64,000 bases of DNA from Chryseobacterium cupriresistens. Lineage in GTDB: Bacteria > Bacteroidota > Bacteroidia > Flavobacteriales > Weeksellaceae. Below are positions 16,676-25,827 of this stretch, piece after piece. The notes beneath the pieces are model-generated. The model worked only from the letters and a program-made list of their open reading frames with translations, searched no databases and was not told the origin of the DNA. The position numbers and the translations under genes were made by a program. How positions within the stretch are numbered: the stretch's first letter is position 1; every line of letters starts with the position of its first letter. The stretch is from contig NZ_JBKKJT010000004.1 of the NCBI RefSeq assembly GCF_046614675.1, positions 124,001 to 188,000 on the forward strand, read 5' to 3'.

Positions 16676-17753
16676 CCTCAGTGACCACAGTTTCCCGTTC
16701 GCCATCTTCTTTCTTTCCTTCCTCGATCATGATTTCAGCCTCAGCTTTCTCTTCAGCAGTTGCTGTTTCTATCAGTTCTTCCTGTTCATCGTTGTGATGA
16801 TCTATGAAAAACTCGCAGTATACCGGAAGGTGGTCTGATCCAAAATTCTCCAATGTCTTCAGCTGTTGGATAAAAATATCTTCACTGTGAAACATCAGAT
16901 CAATAGGGAATCTTAAAAGACGGTATTTGGCATGGAAGGTAGAAACGAAAGAATGCCCGATTCTGGGATCTATCAGGTGGCTTGTTTTTCTGAACAAGAC
17001 AGATGATCTCGACCAGGCAACATTATTGAAGTCTCCTACGACAATAACAGGCTTTTTAATATCTTTTACACGCTTGGCTGTACTTAGAAGATCGCCGTCT
17101 CTTTCCTTTGATGTTTCTTCTTCCGTAGGACTTGGTGGCGGCGGATGAACTCCAAAGAAAACAAAAGAAAAACCATCAGCGGTTTTCATATGGATCTCAA
17201 TGCTCGGGATGTCATCAGCAACGAAATAATGGGTTTTTGCTTCCTTAATCTCCACTCTTGAATAAAAATGCATCCCATAGGTATTTTCAAGAGTCACTTT
17301 GTGCTGGTAGGAATATTCTTTTTCCAGGGGTCTCATTGCTTTTTCCCAGTCACTGTTGCTTTCCATCGTCATGAAAAAATCAGGATTGTGCTTTTTAACG
17401 AGTCCGATGAATTTCTCATGCTCTTTATTGAACTGATAGACATTGGCCGAAATAAAATGCAGTTTATCAGAAGATCTGTGAAGCTGTCTGTGTTTTTTTA
17501 CAGGATAAAAGTGGGTGTATTTGATGAGTGTTTGACCATGATGAATAAACATGACCAGCAGAAGGCCCTGATAATACCAGAAATATTCTGTAGAATCTGT
17601 GAAAAAGCCTAATAAAAAAGTAAAGAATATAAGGTAGGTAACCTGTATTTTGGCAAATTCAGGAACTCTGAATATCCAGTGGGAATGCTGAATTTTCGGT
17701 AGTATTGTCATGACCATAAGAAGTATGGCCAGAATCAGATAAATAATCCACAT
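16671..17753 (-). CDS. Endonuclease/exonuclease/phosphatase-fold membrane protein
   Basis: A 360-aa protein with two or three N-terminal membrane helices (IYLILAILLMVMTILP, then VTYLIFFTFLLGF). A domain of the DNase I/sphingomyelinase/IPPase fold follows, beginning FISANVYQFNKEHEKF near residue 100. Metal and catalytic motifs are MTMESNSDWE, VVGDFNNVAWS and GSDHLPVYC. The C-terminal ~35 residues are strongly acidic (Glu-rich) and appear to be an unusual low-complexity tail. It resembles E. coli YafD-type proteins. Substrate could be lipid or phosphoester; not established. Confidence 0.85.
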   Translation of the reverse strand: MWIIYLILAILLMVMTILPKIQHSHWIFRVPEFAKIQVTYLIFFTFLLGFFTDSTEYFWYYQGLLLVMFIHHGQTLIKYTHFYPVKKHRQLHRSSDKLHFISANVYQFNKEHEKFIGLVKKHNPDFFMTMESNSDWEKAMRPLEKEYSYQHKVTLENTYGMHFYSRVEIKEAKTHYFVADDIPSIEIHMKTADGFSFVFFGVHPPPPSPTEEETSKERDGDLLSTAKRVKDIKKPVIVVGDFNNVAWSRSSVLFRKTSHLIDPRIGHSFVSTFHAKYRLLRFPIDLMFHSEDIFIQQLKTLENFGSDHLPVYCEFFIDHHNDEQEELIETATAEEKAEAEIMIEEGKKEDGERETVVTED

Positions 17754-17861
17754 ATAATAGCTCTGAAATAATTGGATTACAATTTAAGGAAAATGAATTT
17801 TAAAATTTGTTAATCAATTTAAATTTTATTTTATCTATTTTTAATTATCTAAATCTATACT

Positions 17862-18302
17862 ATGAATAAATTAATGGCATTTCTTGTTCTGATTAGTATT
17901 TCATGCTTCGGCCAGCAGAATACAGATATTGAAAAACCTATCCGAAACCTTTTCCTTGGTATGAAAAATGCAGATCCTGAGTTGGTAAAATCCGCTTTTG
18001 CAGAGAATGCAGTACTTCAAACCATCACCAAGGACGGTACTGTAAAAAGTGATAGTATTTCGGATTTCATCACTTCGGTTTCAAAATTTACAAAAGGAGA
18101 TCTGGATGAAAGAATTATAGTGGAAGCCATTCATACGGATGGAAATCTTGCAACTGTGTTTACCCCTTATTCTTTTTATTTAAAAGGAAAATTATCACAC
18201 TGCGGGGCAAATAGTTTTCAGCTGGTAAAACAGAATAATGAATGGAAGATCCAGTATATTATTGATACGAGAAGAAAGGATAACTGTAAAGAAATACAAT
18301 AA
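17862..18302 (+). CDS. NTF2-like (lumazine-binding-like) exported protein
   Basis: A 146-aa protein with signal peptide (MAFLVLISISCFG, cleavage near Gln). It is followed by an NTF2-like domain of the type named putative lumazine-binding: IEKPIRNLFLGMKNADPELV, then FAENAVLQTITKDGTV, then a strand rich C-terminal half ending WKIQYIIDTRRKD. NTF2-like folds make a cone-shaped pocket. Whether this one binds a ligand or is enzymatic is unknown. It may be co-transcribed with the VOC gene 33 bases downstream. Confidence 0.8.
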   Translation: MNKLMAFLVLISISCFGQQNTDIEKPIRNLFLGMKNADPELVKSAFAENAVLQTITKDGTVKSDSISDFITSVSKFTKGDLDERIIVEAIHTDGNLATVFTPYSFYLKGKLSHCGANSFQLVKQNNEWKIQYIIDTRRKDNCKEIQ

Positions 18303-18335
18303 TAAAGTTCAATTGAAAATCAGGTTAAAATAAAA

Positions 18336-18713
18336 ATGAAGATTCACCATATTGCCATCATCTGTTCAGATTATGCGGTTTCAAAAAAGTTTTATACGGA
18401 AATTTTAGATCTGAATATCATCCGTGAAGTATACCGCGAAGAAAGACAGTCTTATAAACTTGATCTTGCCATAGGAGATCATTATGTGATCGAACTGTTT
18501 TCCTTTCCCGATCCTCCCCAACGTCCGTCACGTCCCGAAGCATGTGGTTTAAGGCATCTCGCTTTCTCGGTAGAAAATGTTATGGAAAAGAGGAATGAAC
18601 TGATCAGAAAAGGATTAAACTGTGAAGAAATTCGCATAGACGAATTCACAGGAAAAGAATTTTTCTTTACCCAGGATCCCGACCAGCTGCCGTTAGAGTT
18701 TTATGAAATGTAA
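18336..18713 (+). CDS. VOC family protein (glyoxalase-like, YaeR type)
   Basis: A 125-aa vicinal-oxygen-chelate protein. Metal ligands of the two beta-alpha-beta-beta-beta modules are visible as IHHIAIIC (His), VIELF (Glu), LRHLAFSV (His) and LPLEFYE (Glu). The pattern VSKKFYTEILDLNIIRE and PPQRPSRPEACGLRHLAF matches the YaeR/SMU1112c group rather than true glyoxalase I. Reaction unknown. It converges on the DUF1634 gene, leaving only 3 bases. Confidence 0.88.
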   Translation: MKIHHIAIICSDYAVSKKFYTEILDLNIIREVYREERQSYKLDLAIGDHYVIELFSFPDPPQRPSRPEACGLRHLAFSVENVMEKRNELIRKGLNCEEIRIDEFTGKEFFFTQDPDQLPLEFYEM

Positions 18714-18716
18714 AAA

Positions 18717-19100
18717 TTAGTGCGCGTAACCTGCAAAGAAACTCACCGCCATAATGGCTAAAACAATAGAAGAAATCACTACATATACATAGTCTTTTTC
18801 TTTTAAATAACCTATTAAAGCGAAAACGATTCTCATCAGAGGAGTGAAGATCAGCAAAAGAATACCCAGCTGAATAATAGCTGTACCTTCTCCTTTACAT
18901 AGAGAGTCCCAGAAATGTCCCCAGACCTTTTCAGAAGAAGTACCTACGACAAGGCTGGTATATTTTTCGGGCATTTTAAAGCCTTCAAAAAATAACTTGA
19001 TAAAACCAATCAATGATGTAGCCACAGACAGAATAACACCCAGTCTCAGAAGATTTCCTACCGAACGGTTCAGATCTACATCTGTAAAATTCTTTTTCAT
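18717..19100 (-). CDS. DUF1634 family membrane protein
   Basis: A 127-aa protein with three membrane helices (GVILSVATSLIGFIKLFF; IIQLGILLLIFTPLMRIVFA; VYVVISSIVLAIMAVSFF), matching DUF1634. Genes of this family usually follow a TSUP permease, as here, with a 1-base overlap of start and stop. It is likely an accessory subunit of that permease; this is inferred from the pairing. Confidence 0.85.
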   Translation of the reverse strand: MKKNFTDVDLNRSVGNLLRLGVILSVATSLIGFIKLFFEGFKMPEKYTSLVVGTSSEKVWGHFWDSLCKGEGTAIIQLGILLLIFTPLMRIVFALIGYLKEKDYVYVVISSIVLAIMAVSFFAGYAH

Positions 19101-19930
19101 TATCTGAAACTTTTGTTGATACCGTTATACATCATATAAATGGAAAGAATGGTAATCACAATGGCAAAAAATACTTTTAATTTTTTGGTCTTCGATACCA
19201 TCAGCGTTTTTGAACCGATAAAACTTCCGATCACAACTCCGATCAGTACGGGAGCTACAATTACCGGAATGATTTCTCCTCTCTGGAAATAGATCAGGGC
19301 ACTGGCCACTGCCGTTACTCCGATCATGAAATTACTGGTGGTTGTAGATACTTTGAAAGGAAGCTTCATCATATTGTCCATTGCCAATACTTTCAATGCA
19401 CCGGAACCTATTCCCAGAAGTCCGGACATGGCTCCTGCAAACATCATCATCAAAAATCCGGGAACTGTATTTCTTGCAGAATAGCTTTTCAATACTCCTT
19501 TATCGGGAAATGTTCCGTACAGTTTCAGCTTTTCCTCCAGACTTCCCTTTACCAAAGGTTCCTGGTGATCAGGTTTCCCTTTAAGATTTAAAATAACGGT
19601 TAAAAGAAGGATACTTGCGAAAATAATTCCGATTGTATTTGGGTTAAGCATTCCTGAAACAAGGGCCCCAATAATAGCGCCTGCTGTGGTGGCTATTTCG
19701 AGAAACATTCCGATTCTCATATTGGTAAAGCCTTCTTTTACGAAAGCTACAGCCGCACCGGAAGAGGTCCCGATCACAGAAATAAGTGAAGCACCGATAG
19801 CGTAATGCATTGGAACGCCGAATCCCAGCGTTAATAAAGGAATGATGATAACTCCTCCTCCTAAACCCGTAAGTGAACCTAAAAGACCCGCTGAAATTGC
19901 GCCAAGGAAGAGTATGATGATTTCTGACAT
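19100..19930 (-). CDS. TSUP family permease (TauE/SafE type)
   Basis: A 276-aa membrane protein with about eight helices in two repeated halves. Each half begins with a glycine-rich signature: GLLGSLTGLGGGVIIIPLL near residue 15, and AGAMSGLLGIGSGALKV in the second half. The family transports anions such as sulfite, sulfoacetate, thiosulfate or other organosulfur compounds. It is co-transcribed with DUF1634. The substrate is not inferable. A minus-strand TATATTTG box lies 16 bases upstream. Confidence 0.9.
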   Translation of the reverse strand: MSEIIILFLGAISAGLLGSLTGLGGGVIIIPLLTLGFGVPMHYAIGASLISVIGTSSGAAVAFVKEGFTNMRIGMFLEIATTAGAIIGALVSGMLNPNTIGIIFASILLLTVILNLKGKPDHQEPLVKGSLEEKLKLYGTFPDKGVLKSYSARNTVPGFLMMMFAGAMSGLLGIGSGALKVLAMDNMMKLPFKVSTTTSNFMIGVTAVASALIYFQRGEIIPVIVAPVLIGVVIGSFIGSKTLMVSKTKKLKVFFAIVITILSIYMMYNGINKSFR

Positions 19931-19946
19931 ACTACAAATAATACTA

Positions 19947-19954
19947 CAAATATA
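19947..19954 (-). promoter_or_regulatory. -7 box TATATTTG of the TSUP operon
   Basis: Minus-strand TAnnTTTG match ending 16 nt before the ATG at 19930. Confidence 0.4.
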
Positions 19955-20002
19955 AAATTATTGTGATAGTCTGCCAAACATTTGAAAAAGATAAATTTAA
20001 CG

Positions 20003-20010
20003 TATTTTTG
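20003..20010 (+). promoter_or_regulatory. -7 box TATTTTTG of the DUF1543 gene
   Basis: Matches TAnnTTTG and ends 5 nt before the ATG at 20016. If transcription starts about there, the ATG at 20028 would have a 12-nt leader. Confidence 0.4.
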
Positions 20011-20015
20011 TATGC

Positions 20016-20579
20016 ATGAAAAATGTAATGAAATTATTTTATGTCATTCTCGGGGCAACGCCCAAAGGAAGAAATATTGAACAGCACGATGTTTTCTTCG
20101 GTATCGCGGAAAGTCTTAAGGATCTGGTTCCCGATATGAAAGACTTCTGGAAGGAAGCAGAAGGAAAAATTCACCTGGACTGTTACCAGGAAGTGAGATT
20201 TGCGGACGGGTATAAGGTGGAGATTGTAGAAAAGGGAGAGAAATCTTCAGAAGATCAGTTATTTTTTCTGAATTTAGGCGGCTACAAACCTGGTTTCTTT
20301 GAAGAATTTCATGAGCAGCACCTGATGGTAGGGCAGTCTATGGGTGAAATTGTGAAGAGAGCAAAAGCTACCGAATTCTATCAGACCATGGGGTTTGAAG
20401 GCGCTGTAAGCCATATTGATGATAAGCATGGAGTGGATATTGATGATATTTTCAATGTAAGTGATATCCTTCCTGCCTCTATGAAAGAAAAATATGCTAT
20501 CGTTCTTCATAAGTCTGATGAAGAAAATCAGGAGAACCCAATGGGGCTTGGCTATTTAAAAATCGATAAAATTCAATAA
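20016..20579 (+). CDS. DUF1543 domain-containing protein
   Basis: A 187-aa soluble protein. KLFYVILGATPKGRNIEQHD is the typical opening of DUF1543, a small family of unknown function with a repeated alpha/beta unit. The second half keeps EEFHEQHLMVGQSMGEI, another family feature. The conserved block starts at the internal ATG at 20028, which is an equally good start. It is 24 bases upstream of purK and may be co-transcribed with it. Confidence 0.82.
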   Translation: MKNVMKLFYVILGATPKGRNIEQHDVFFGIAESLKDLVPDMKDFWKEAEGKIHLDCYQEVRFADGYKVEIVEKGEKSSEDQLFFLNLGGYKPGFFEEFHEQHLMVGQSMGEIVKRAKATEFYQTMGFEGAVSHIDDKHGVDIDDIFNVSDILPASMKEKYAIVLHKSDEENQENPMGLGYLKIDKIQ

Positions 20580-20603
20580 GAGTAAATCTAATAAAATAAA
20601 AAA

Positions 20604-21716
20604 ATGAAAATAGGAATTCTGGGAGGCGGACAGCTGGGAAGAATGTTGATACAAAGTGCACTGAAGTATGATGATGAGTTTTATACTCTGGATCCGGCCT
20701 CTGATGCACCATGTCATAATATCTCGTATTTTACACAGGGAAATTTCAATGACTATGAAACAGTTTTGAATTTCGGAAAAGATAAAGATGTTGTAACCAT
20801 TGAAATAGAACACGTAAATGCTGATGCACTGGCAGAACTTGAAAAGCAGGGAATAAAAGTGGTTCCTAATGCCAATATCATCAAAACAATTCAGCAAAAA
20901 ATCCTTCAGAAAGAATTTTATAAAGCTCATGATATTCCAAGCCCGGAATTTCAGGTAGTATGGAACAGTGATGAGAAAATCATCATGCCATTGCCGTTTG
21001 TTCAGAAGATGAATACCGGAGGCTATGATGGAAAAGGAGTACAGGTGATCAAAACGGAAGAAGACTATCAGCAACTATGGACTGAACCTTCTGTCATTGA
21101 AAGTCTTGTTGATATTGAAAAAGAACTTTCTGTCATTGTAGCAAGAAACGAAAAAGGAGAAACCAATATTTTCCCGGTAACGGAAATGGTTGCCGATCCA
21201 AAACTGAATCTATTGGATTTCAATGTATGTCCGGTTCTGCTGACGGAAGATGTTCAGAACCAGATTGATTCCATTACTGAAAAATTTCTGGCTGCAGTGA
21301 ACTCTCCGGGGTTGTTTGCCATCGAATTATTCCTTGATAAAGAAGGAAAAGTATGGGTAAATGAAACTGCTCCAAGGCTTCACAATTCAGGACATCAGAG
21401 TCAGGAAGGAAATACTAATTCCCAATTTGAGCAAATGTACCGCGTGGTTAAAAATTTACCATTAGCGGATACTGACGCCATCACTTACAGCGGAATGCTG
21501 AATCTTGTAGGAGCAGAAGGATATTCCGGAAAAGTAGTCTATGAAGGAATGGAAGATGTTCTTAAGCTTCCCGAAACATACATCCACTTATACGGAAAAA
21601 CTGAAACCAAGCCGGGAAGAAAAATGGGACATATCAACGTTCTTGCAGATTCCAGAGAAGAGCTTATGGAAAAGCTTGTACAGGTAAAAGGAATGGTAAG
21701 AGTAATTGCTGAGTAA
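20604..21716 (+). CDS. purK: 5-(carboxyamino)imidazole ribonucleotide synthase
   Basis: ATP-grasp enzyme that makes N5-CAIR from AIR, bicarbonate and ATP in purine biosynthesis. The first strand and loop GILGGGQLGRML, the NTGGYDGKG ATP-lid motif and ELSVIVARNEKGE are diagnostic. The C-terminal VNETAPRLHNSGHQS completes the metal site. Length 370 aa is normal. Its partner PurE is encoded 5.3 kb downstream rather than in the same operon. A strong terminator follows. Confidence 0.96.
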   Translation: MKIGILGGGQLGRMLIQSALKYDDEFYTLDPASDAPCHNISYFTQGNFNDYETVLNFGKDKDVVTIEIEHVNADALAELEKQGIKVVPNANIIKTIQQKILQKEFYKAHDIPSPEFQVVWNSDEKIIMPLPFVQKMNTGGYDGKGVQVIKTEEDYQQLWTEPSVIESLVDIEKELSVIVARNEKGETNIFPVTEMVADPKLNLLDFNVCPVLLTEDVQNQIDSITEKFLAAVNSPGLFAIELFLDKEGKVWVNETAPRLHNSGHQSQEGNTNSQFEQMYRVVKNLPLADTDAITYSGMLNLVGAEGYSGKVVYEGMEDVLKLPETYIHLYGKTETKPGRKMGHINVLADSREELMEKLVQVKGMVRVIAE

Positions 21717-21734
21717 TATCGATTTAAGATAGAT

Positions 21735-21779
21735 AAAAGGGAGCTGTTTTAACTTTAAAAACAGCTCCCTTTTATTTTT
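21735..21779 (+). terminator. Terminator of purK
   Basis: AAAAGGGAGCTGTTTT and AAAACAGCTCCCTTTT pair into a long stem with T-rich tail. Confidence 0.85.
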
Positions 21780-21787
21780 GAACTCAT

Positions 21788-21925
21788 TCAATAGGAACGG
21801 GCTTTAGCCCGTTTAAAAATAATTGTCAACTCAATTGGCTTTAGCCGAAGCTTAATTTTAGGTTTTCGGCTAAAGCCAATTTTATTTTGATTGTTCACAT
21901 CGGGCTAAAGCCCGATCCTATTGAT
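21788..21925. repeat. Nested-palindrome element, copy 1
   Basis: The ends are near-perfect inverted repeats of about 24 bp: CAATAGGAACGGGCTTTAGC on the left, and the complement of GGGCTAAAGCCCGATCCTAT on the right, with one mismatch. Inside is a second inverted pair, AATTGGCTTTAGCCGAA with TTCGGCTAAAGCCAATT. The whole can fold into a cruciform. There is no coding capacity, so it looks like a REP/MITE-type mobile or structural element. A similar copy lies on the other side of the next gene. Confidence 0.7.
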
Positions 21926-21943
21926 AATGTAATGCTTTCATGA

Positions 21944-22756
21944 TTAAGGATTTTTAACCACCTCAATATTATCCTTTTTATAATTGTATTTAATATAACT
22001 TCCTAAAGCGGTTGATAAAACAGAAAATTCTTCCAGCGTTGTAAGCGGTGCATAGAGTTTAAACGTACAAATGTCCGTTGCAGAAATAAAAGGATTGGTT
22101 ACTAAATGGCTGTGGGTAGACATAGTTACCGTTCCTCCATTTTCTAAGGCTGTAGAGGTTGGAATAAGTCTTGAGTGAAATTTTTTATGGGAAATAATAT
22201 TCCCTTTTTTATCCGAAACAAAAAGATAATCATTTCCGAAAGGAATTATACCAGACTGGACAGTACCAGGTATCAAATACACCTTATAGTTTTCATTAAA
22301 CGGAATAATAATCATATTAAGACTATATCCCTGTGGTACCGTTACCGAATACTTTGGGTCGGATAACTGTGGAATAATGGCAGAACGGATATTTTTTAAA
22401 ATACTTTCAGTTTCATTAAGTCCCCTTTCTTTAAAATTTTCTTTGACAGGTTTTGTCTGGTTATTTTTGAAAGACAGTTCTGCAATAATCATATTACCTG
22501 CTTTATTAAGAAAGGAAGTTTTGATGGTATCGTTTTTCTGGTACGTGACATAGCTTCCTGTATTTTCAGCAAGTCTTTTATTGCTGCCTACAAGATCTCC
22601 CGCATGCCATGATGCATTTTCGTAAGAATAGAGTAGGTTTCCTTCAGTTTTGATAGAATCCAGTTTTTGTTTCAGTTCTTTATCCGAAAGGGTAAGGTTT
22701 TGTGCAGAAAGAATGATGGACACAAAAAAGAAGAGAAATCCGATAATTTGTTTCAT
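21944..22756 (-). CDS. Exported protein of unknown function
   Basis: A 270-aa protein with a Sec signal peptide (IIGFLFFFVSIILSAQ, cleavage after Ala/Gln). The mature region has a charged helical start and then beta-rich sequence, with SYVTYQKNDTIKTSFLN near the middle and a His-containing stretch (KKFHSRLIP, MSTHSHLVTNPF) in the last third. I recognise no family and no catalytic motif. It is framed on both sides by copies of one palindromic repeat in the same orientation, so the unit may be movable or may be excised by recombination between the repeats. Confidence 0.7.
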   Translation of the reverse strand: MKQIIGFLFFFVSIILSAQNLTLSDKELKQKLDSIKTEGNLLYSYENASWHAGDLVGSNKRLAENTGSYVTYQKNDTIKTSFLNKAGNMIIAELSFKNNQTKPVKENFKERGLNETESILKNIRSAIIPQLSDPKYSVTVPQGYSLNMIIIPFNENYKVYLIPGTVQSGIIPFGNDYLFVSDKKGNIISHKKFHSRLIPTSTALENGGTVTMSTHSHLVTNPFISATDICTFKLYAPLTTLEEFSVLSTALGSYIKYNYKKDNIEVVKNP

Positions 22757-22784
22757 AGGTTATTTTTTTGCCAAAATACAAAAT

Positions 22785-22905
22785 TCAATAGGAACGGGCT
22801 TTAGCCCGTTTAAAAATAATTGTCAACTCAATTGGCTTTAGCCGAAAACTTAAAATTAAGTTCGGTTAAAGCCAATTTTATTCCTATGGAGCCCGACGCT
22901 ATTGA
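22785..22905. repeat. Nested-palindrome element, copy 2
   Basis: It starts CAATAGGAACGGGCTTTAGC, and its first ~75 bases are the same as copy 1 at 21788. The right end is decayed: GGAGCCCGACGCTATTGA in place of the intact arm. Same orientation as copy 1. Confidence 0.65.
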
Positions 22906-22989
22906 TGATTTAATTGTTTAATCATAACGAAGAATTAATTATTCGCAGAGAAGAAACTTCCGGCACCCTTCTTCCTTCTTCCAGCCTTT

Positions 22990-25113
22990 TTATTTAAAAA
23001 TCTTCTGAATCACATTTCCAATCTCCACAAAATCCCCGTGATTTCCTACAGAACGTATTTCCGGGCTGTTTTTGTCATACTCCGAGAAAGGGAAAATCAG
23101 AAGGTAATTATTGTCTTTCAGATTCCTGTTCAGCAGTTCAGGGATCAGTCTCATTCTTGGAATATATGACTTCATACCGCGCTTGGCCATCAGAATAATC
23201 AAGGCTTCATCATCTTTCAGCTGTGCAGCGGTTCTTTCACCATCCTGCCATGTGCTCATGATAATGAATTCAGCTTCTATATTGGCTTTCTTTATGATTT
23301 TCTGAAGAATATCAATAATGTTTTCAGGAGCATAAAAAACAACTGTAGCTCCGGAATTTCTGGCAATGTTCCATACCCTCAGCAATGCATGGAAGAATCC
23401 CGCTTCCTGATGAGCATTCTCGGGAATCATCACCGCATATTTCTTAATGGTGGAAAGCGGTTGTGCAGCATGGTAAACCAGTACATTCACATCATCATTC
23501 TGAAGATAACCGTTATAAAGATTATATACAAAAGAAGGGGAGAATCCTTTTTCGTCTTCCAATCCGATGATAAGATCTGTAATTTTCTGTTCTTTAATCA
23601 CATTATTGACCCCGTTGATGACATCATTGTCATACCTTTTTAAAGCCTGTAATTTCACATCTGCCGCAGCGGCTGCATCTGCTGCCTGGTGTAGAAGTTT
23701 CTCCGCATTCTTTACCGAAGATTCATTTTTGTCTTCGTTGATGACATTCAAAGCAAAAAGATCTTCTGTATTGGAATGTGCTTTGATCAGAATTCCCAGA
23801 TTCACCATTCTCTCAACAGTGGCTTCATGGTTGATGGCTAAGAGAATATTTTCTTCTTCGTGGGTATTTCCGGAAACAGTATCTTCGTTATCACTCTCAG
23901 CAATTTTCTGAGCGCTCGCCATGGAAATAAATGAAGAGATGGTACATGAAATCAGGATCAGGAGAATACTTCCGTTCAGTACATGTTCGTTTAATAATCT
24001 TACAGGTTCTCCGGTTTCGGTTTCAGAAAGGATGATGTTATATCCAACCATTACGGAAGCCAGTGTTGCTGCTGCCGAAGCAGAGCTTAATCCGAAGATC
24101 AGTTTTCCTTCCTCTTTGGTCAGCCTGAATGTTTTCTGAGTGGCAACCGCAGAAAGATATTTTCCTCCGATAGAGGCAACCAGCATAATTCCGGCAACTT
24201 CAAGTGTTTCCCAGCTTTTAAAGAAAACTTTAAAATCAATCAGCATTCCTACACTGATCAAAAAGAACGGGATAAATATGGCATTTCCTACAAACTCAAC
24301 CCTGTTCATCAAAGAAGAAGTGTGAGGGATAAGTCTGTTTAACGCCAGTCCGGCAAAGAATGCTCCGATGATAGCTTCTACACCAGCCAGTTCAGCAAGC
24401 ATAGCAGCCAGATAAATCATAACCAGTACAAAAATATACTGCGAAATTTTATCATCCACTCTTTTGAAAAACCATCGTCCTATAATAGGGAATACAATAA
24501 GTACAATAAGGGCAAAAACGACAAAAGAGACCGATAATTTAACCCAGAATTCTGTTCCCACATCGCCTTGAGACATTCCCACAATCACAGCAAGTACCAA
24601 TAAAGCAAGAATATCTGTGATCATCGTACCGCCAACGGTGATGTTAACTGCTTTATTTTTCGCAATTCCCAACTTACTCACCAATGGATAAGCGATAAGC
24701 GTGTGAGATGAAAAAAGACTGGCAAACAGAATGGAAGTCAGCATTGAAAAGTGAAGAAGGTAATATCCACCCAGATATCCTAATACAAAAGGAACTGTAA
24801 AGGTATAGATACCAAAGGTGAGACTTTTCCATTTGTTCTTTTTAAAGTCGCCCATATCGATCTCAAGCCCGGCCAGAAACATAATGTAAAGAAGTCCGGT
24901 GGTTCCGGTTACTACAATACTGCTGTCTCTGGACAATACATTGAATCCGTTCGGACCAATGATGGCCCCGGCAATAATAAGTCCCAAAAGGTGGGGAACT
25001 TTAATTTTATTAAGCAGCAATGGTGCTGCAAGGATGATGACCAGTACTAACAGGAATTTCAGTACCGGATCTTCTATGGGAAGACTCAGGTTGTGTATAC
25101 TCAGTAAAATCAT
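22990..25113 (-). CDS. CPA2 cation:proton antiporter with C-terminal universal-stress-like domain
   Basis: A 707-aa protein. Residues about 15-415 form a Na+/H+ exchanger domain of the CPA2/KefB type, with 12 or so helices. The helix 5 region KAVNITVGGTMITDILALLVL carries the ion-binding Asp of this group. MFLAGLEIDMGDFKKN and GAFFAGLALNRLIPHTSSLM are further signatures. The last ~280 residues are soluble and contain two alpha/beta halves resembling universal-stress-protein domains, probably regulatory. It likely exchanges K+ or Na+ for H+. It follows the lipoprotein at 25120 after 6 bases and should be in the same transcript. Confidence 0.9.
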   Translation of the reverse strand: MILLSIHNLSLPIEDPVLKFLLVLVIILAAPLLLNKIKVPHLLGLIIAGAIIGPNGFNVLSRDSSIVVTGTTGLLYIMFLAGLEIDMGDFKKNKWKSLTFGIYTFTVPFVLGYLGGYYLLHFSMLTSILFASLFSSHTLIAYPLVSKLGIAKNKAVNITVGGTMITDILALLVLAVIVGMSQGDVGTEFWVKLSVSFVVFALIVLIVFPIIGRWFFKRVDDKISQYIFVLVMIYLAAMLAELAGVEAIIGAFFAGLALNRLIPHTSSLMNRVEFVGNAIFIPFFLISVGMLIDFKVFFKSWETLEVAGIMLVASIGGKYLSAVATQKTFRLTKEEGKLIFGLSSASAAATLASVMVGYNIILSETETGEPVRLLNEHVLNGSILLILISCTISSFISMASAQKIAESDNEDTVSGNTHEEENILLAINHEATVERMVNLGILIKAHSNTEDLFALNVINEDKNESSVKNAEKLLHQAADAAAAADVKLQALKRYDNDVINGVNNVIKEQKITDLIIGLEDEKGFSPSFVYNLYNGYLQNDDVNVLVYHAAQPLSTIKKYAVMIPENAHQEAGFFHALLRVWNIARNSGATVVFYAPENIIDILQKIIKKANIEAEFIIMSTWQDGERTAAQLKDDEALIILMAKRGMKSYIPRMRLIPELLNRNLKDNNYLLIFPFSEYDKNSPEIRSVGNHGDFVEIGNVIQKIFK

Positions 25114-25119
25114 ATGTGT

Positions 25120-25686
25120 TTATTTTGTGGAACGTACTAATTCAACAGAGAACTTGGCGGTACAGCCATCAGAGGTAATGGTTCTGGTTCCTTTGATCTT
25201 GTTGTCCGAAATATCATTAAGAAGAACGCTCATTTCTACATTCTTTTTGGCCGTAGAATCGGTTTTGAAGGACAGTCTGATCTCATTGTTTTCAAACTTG
25301 CCTGTATAAAGCCTTACCAGATTATTATTGTTGATGATTTTGGTAATAGGCTGGGTAGAATCATTATCAAATTCCCAGATATCGGTACGCTGGTCGCCTA
25401 CAGCATATTCGCTGCAGTTGGATTCTGTACAGATTACTTTACCGTTCCATGGTCCGGAAATTTCTGCAGGCCATGCAGCGGTGATCACTACAGAATCTTT
25501 TTTCGCAAAAATACTGTCTCTCATTTTCAGCAGAGACTGATATTCGGATTCTTTTTTTGCGAATACTTTTTCTTTCTCTAATAATTGTTTTTCCCTGTCT
25601 GTCAGGTTCTTTTCCTTCTCTTTGTAATCACAGCTTACCAATAGAAAAGTGGCAGCCAGCAATAAAAAAAATGTGTTTTTCAGCAT
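25120..25686 (-). CDS. Lipoprotein with coiled-coil linker, unknown function
   Basis: A 188-aa lipoprotein: signal FFLLLAATFLLVSC with the lipid-modified Cys at residue 19. A Lys/Glu-rich coiled coil follows (about residues 22-60, heptad-like LTDREKQLLEKEKVFAKKE). Then comes a small beta-barrel-like domain beginning ISGPWNGKVICTESNCSEY. Two Cys are close together in CTESNC and a third appears near the C-terminus. Encoded just upstream of the CPA2 antiporter; a functional link is only suggested by the 6-base gap. Confidence 0.78.
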   Translation of the reverse strand: MLKNTFFLLLAATFLLVSCDYKEKEKNLTDREKQLLEKEKVFAKKESEYQSLLKMRDSIFAKKDSVVITAAWPAEISGPWNGKVICTESNCSEYAVGDQRTDIWEFDNDSTQPITKIINNNNLVRLYTGKFENNEIRLSFKTDSTAKKNVEMSVLLNDISDNKIKGTRTITSDGCTAKFSVELVRSTK

Positions 25687-25827
25687 ATTGTATCGGTTGG
25701 AGTATACAATATAAGAAAAAATGAAGGAAATAGAAAATCCCCATATAACGGATCTGCTTTTAATTCTATTTAATACATTAAAAAGCAGCGGAATAGATGG
25801 GTTGAAATAATGAATATTATTTTCTGA

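Noticed and set aside
20556..21074. 172-aa minus-strand frame opposite purK
   Set aside because: It is antisense to a clear enzyme gene and is composed of residues typical of a reversed AT-rich coding strand (Phe, Ile, Ser, Cys).
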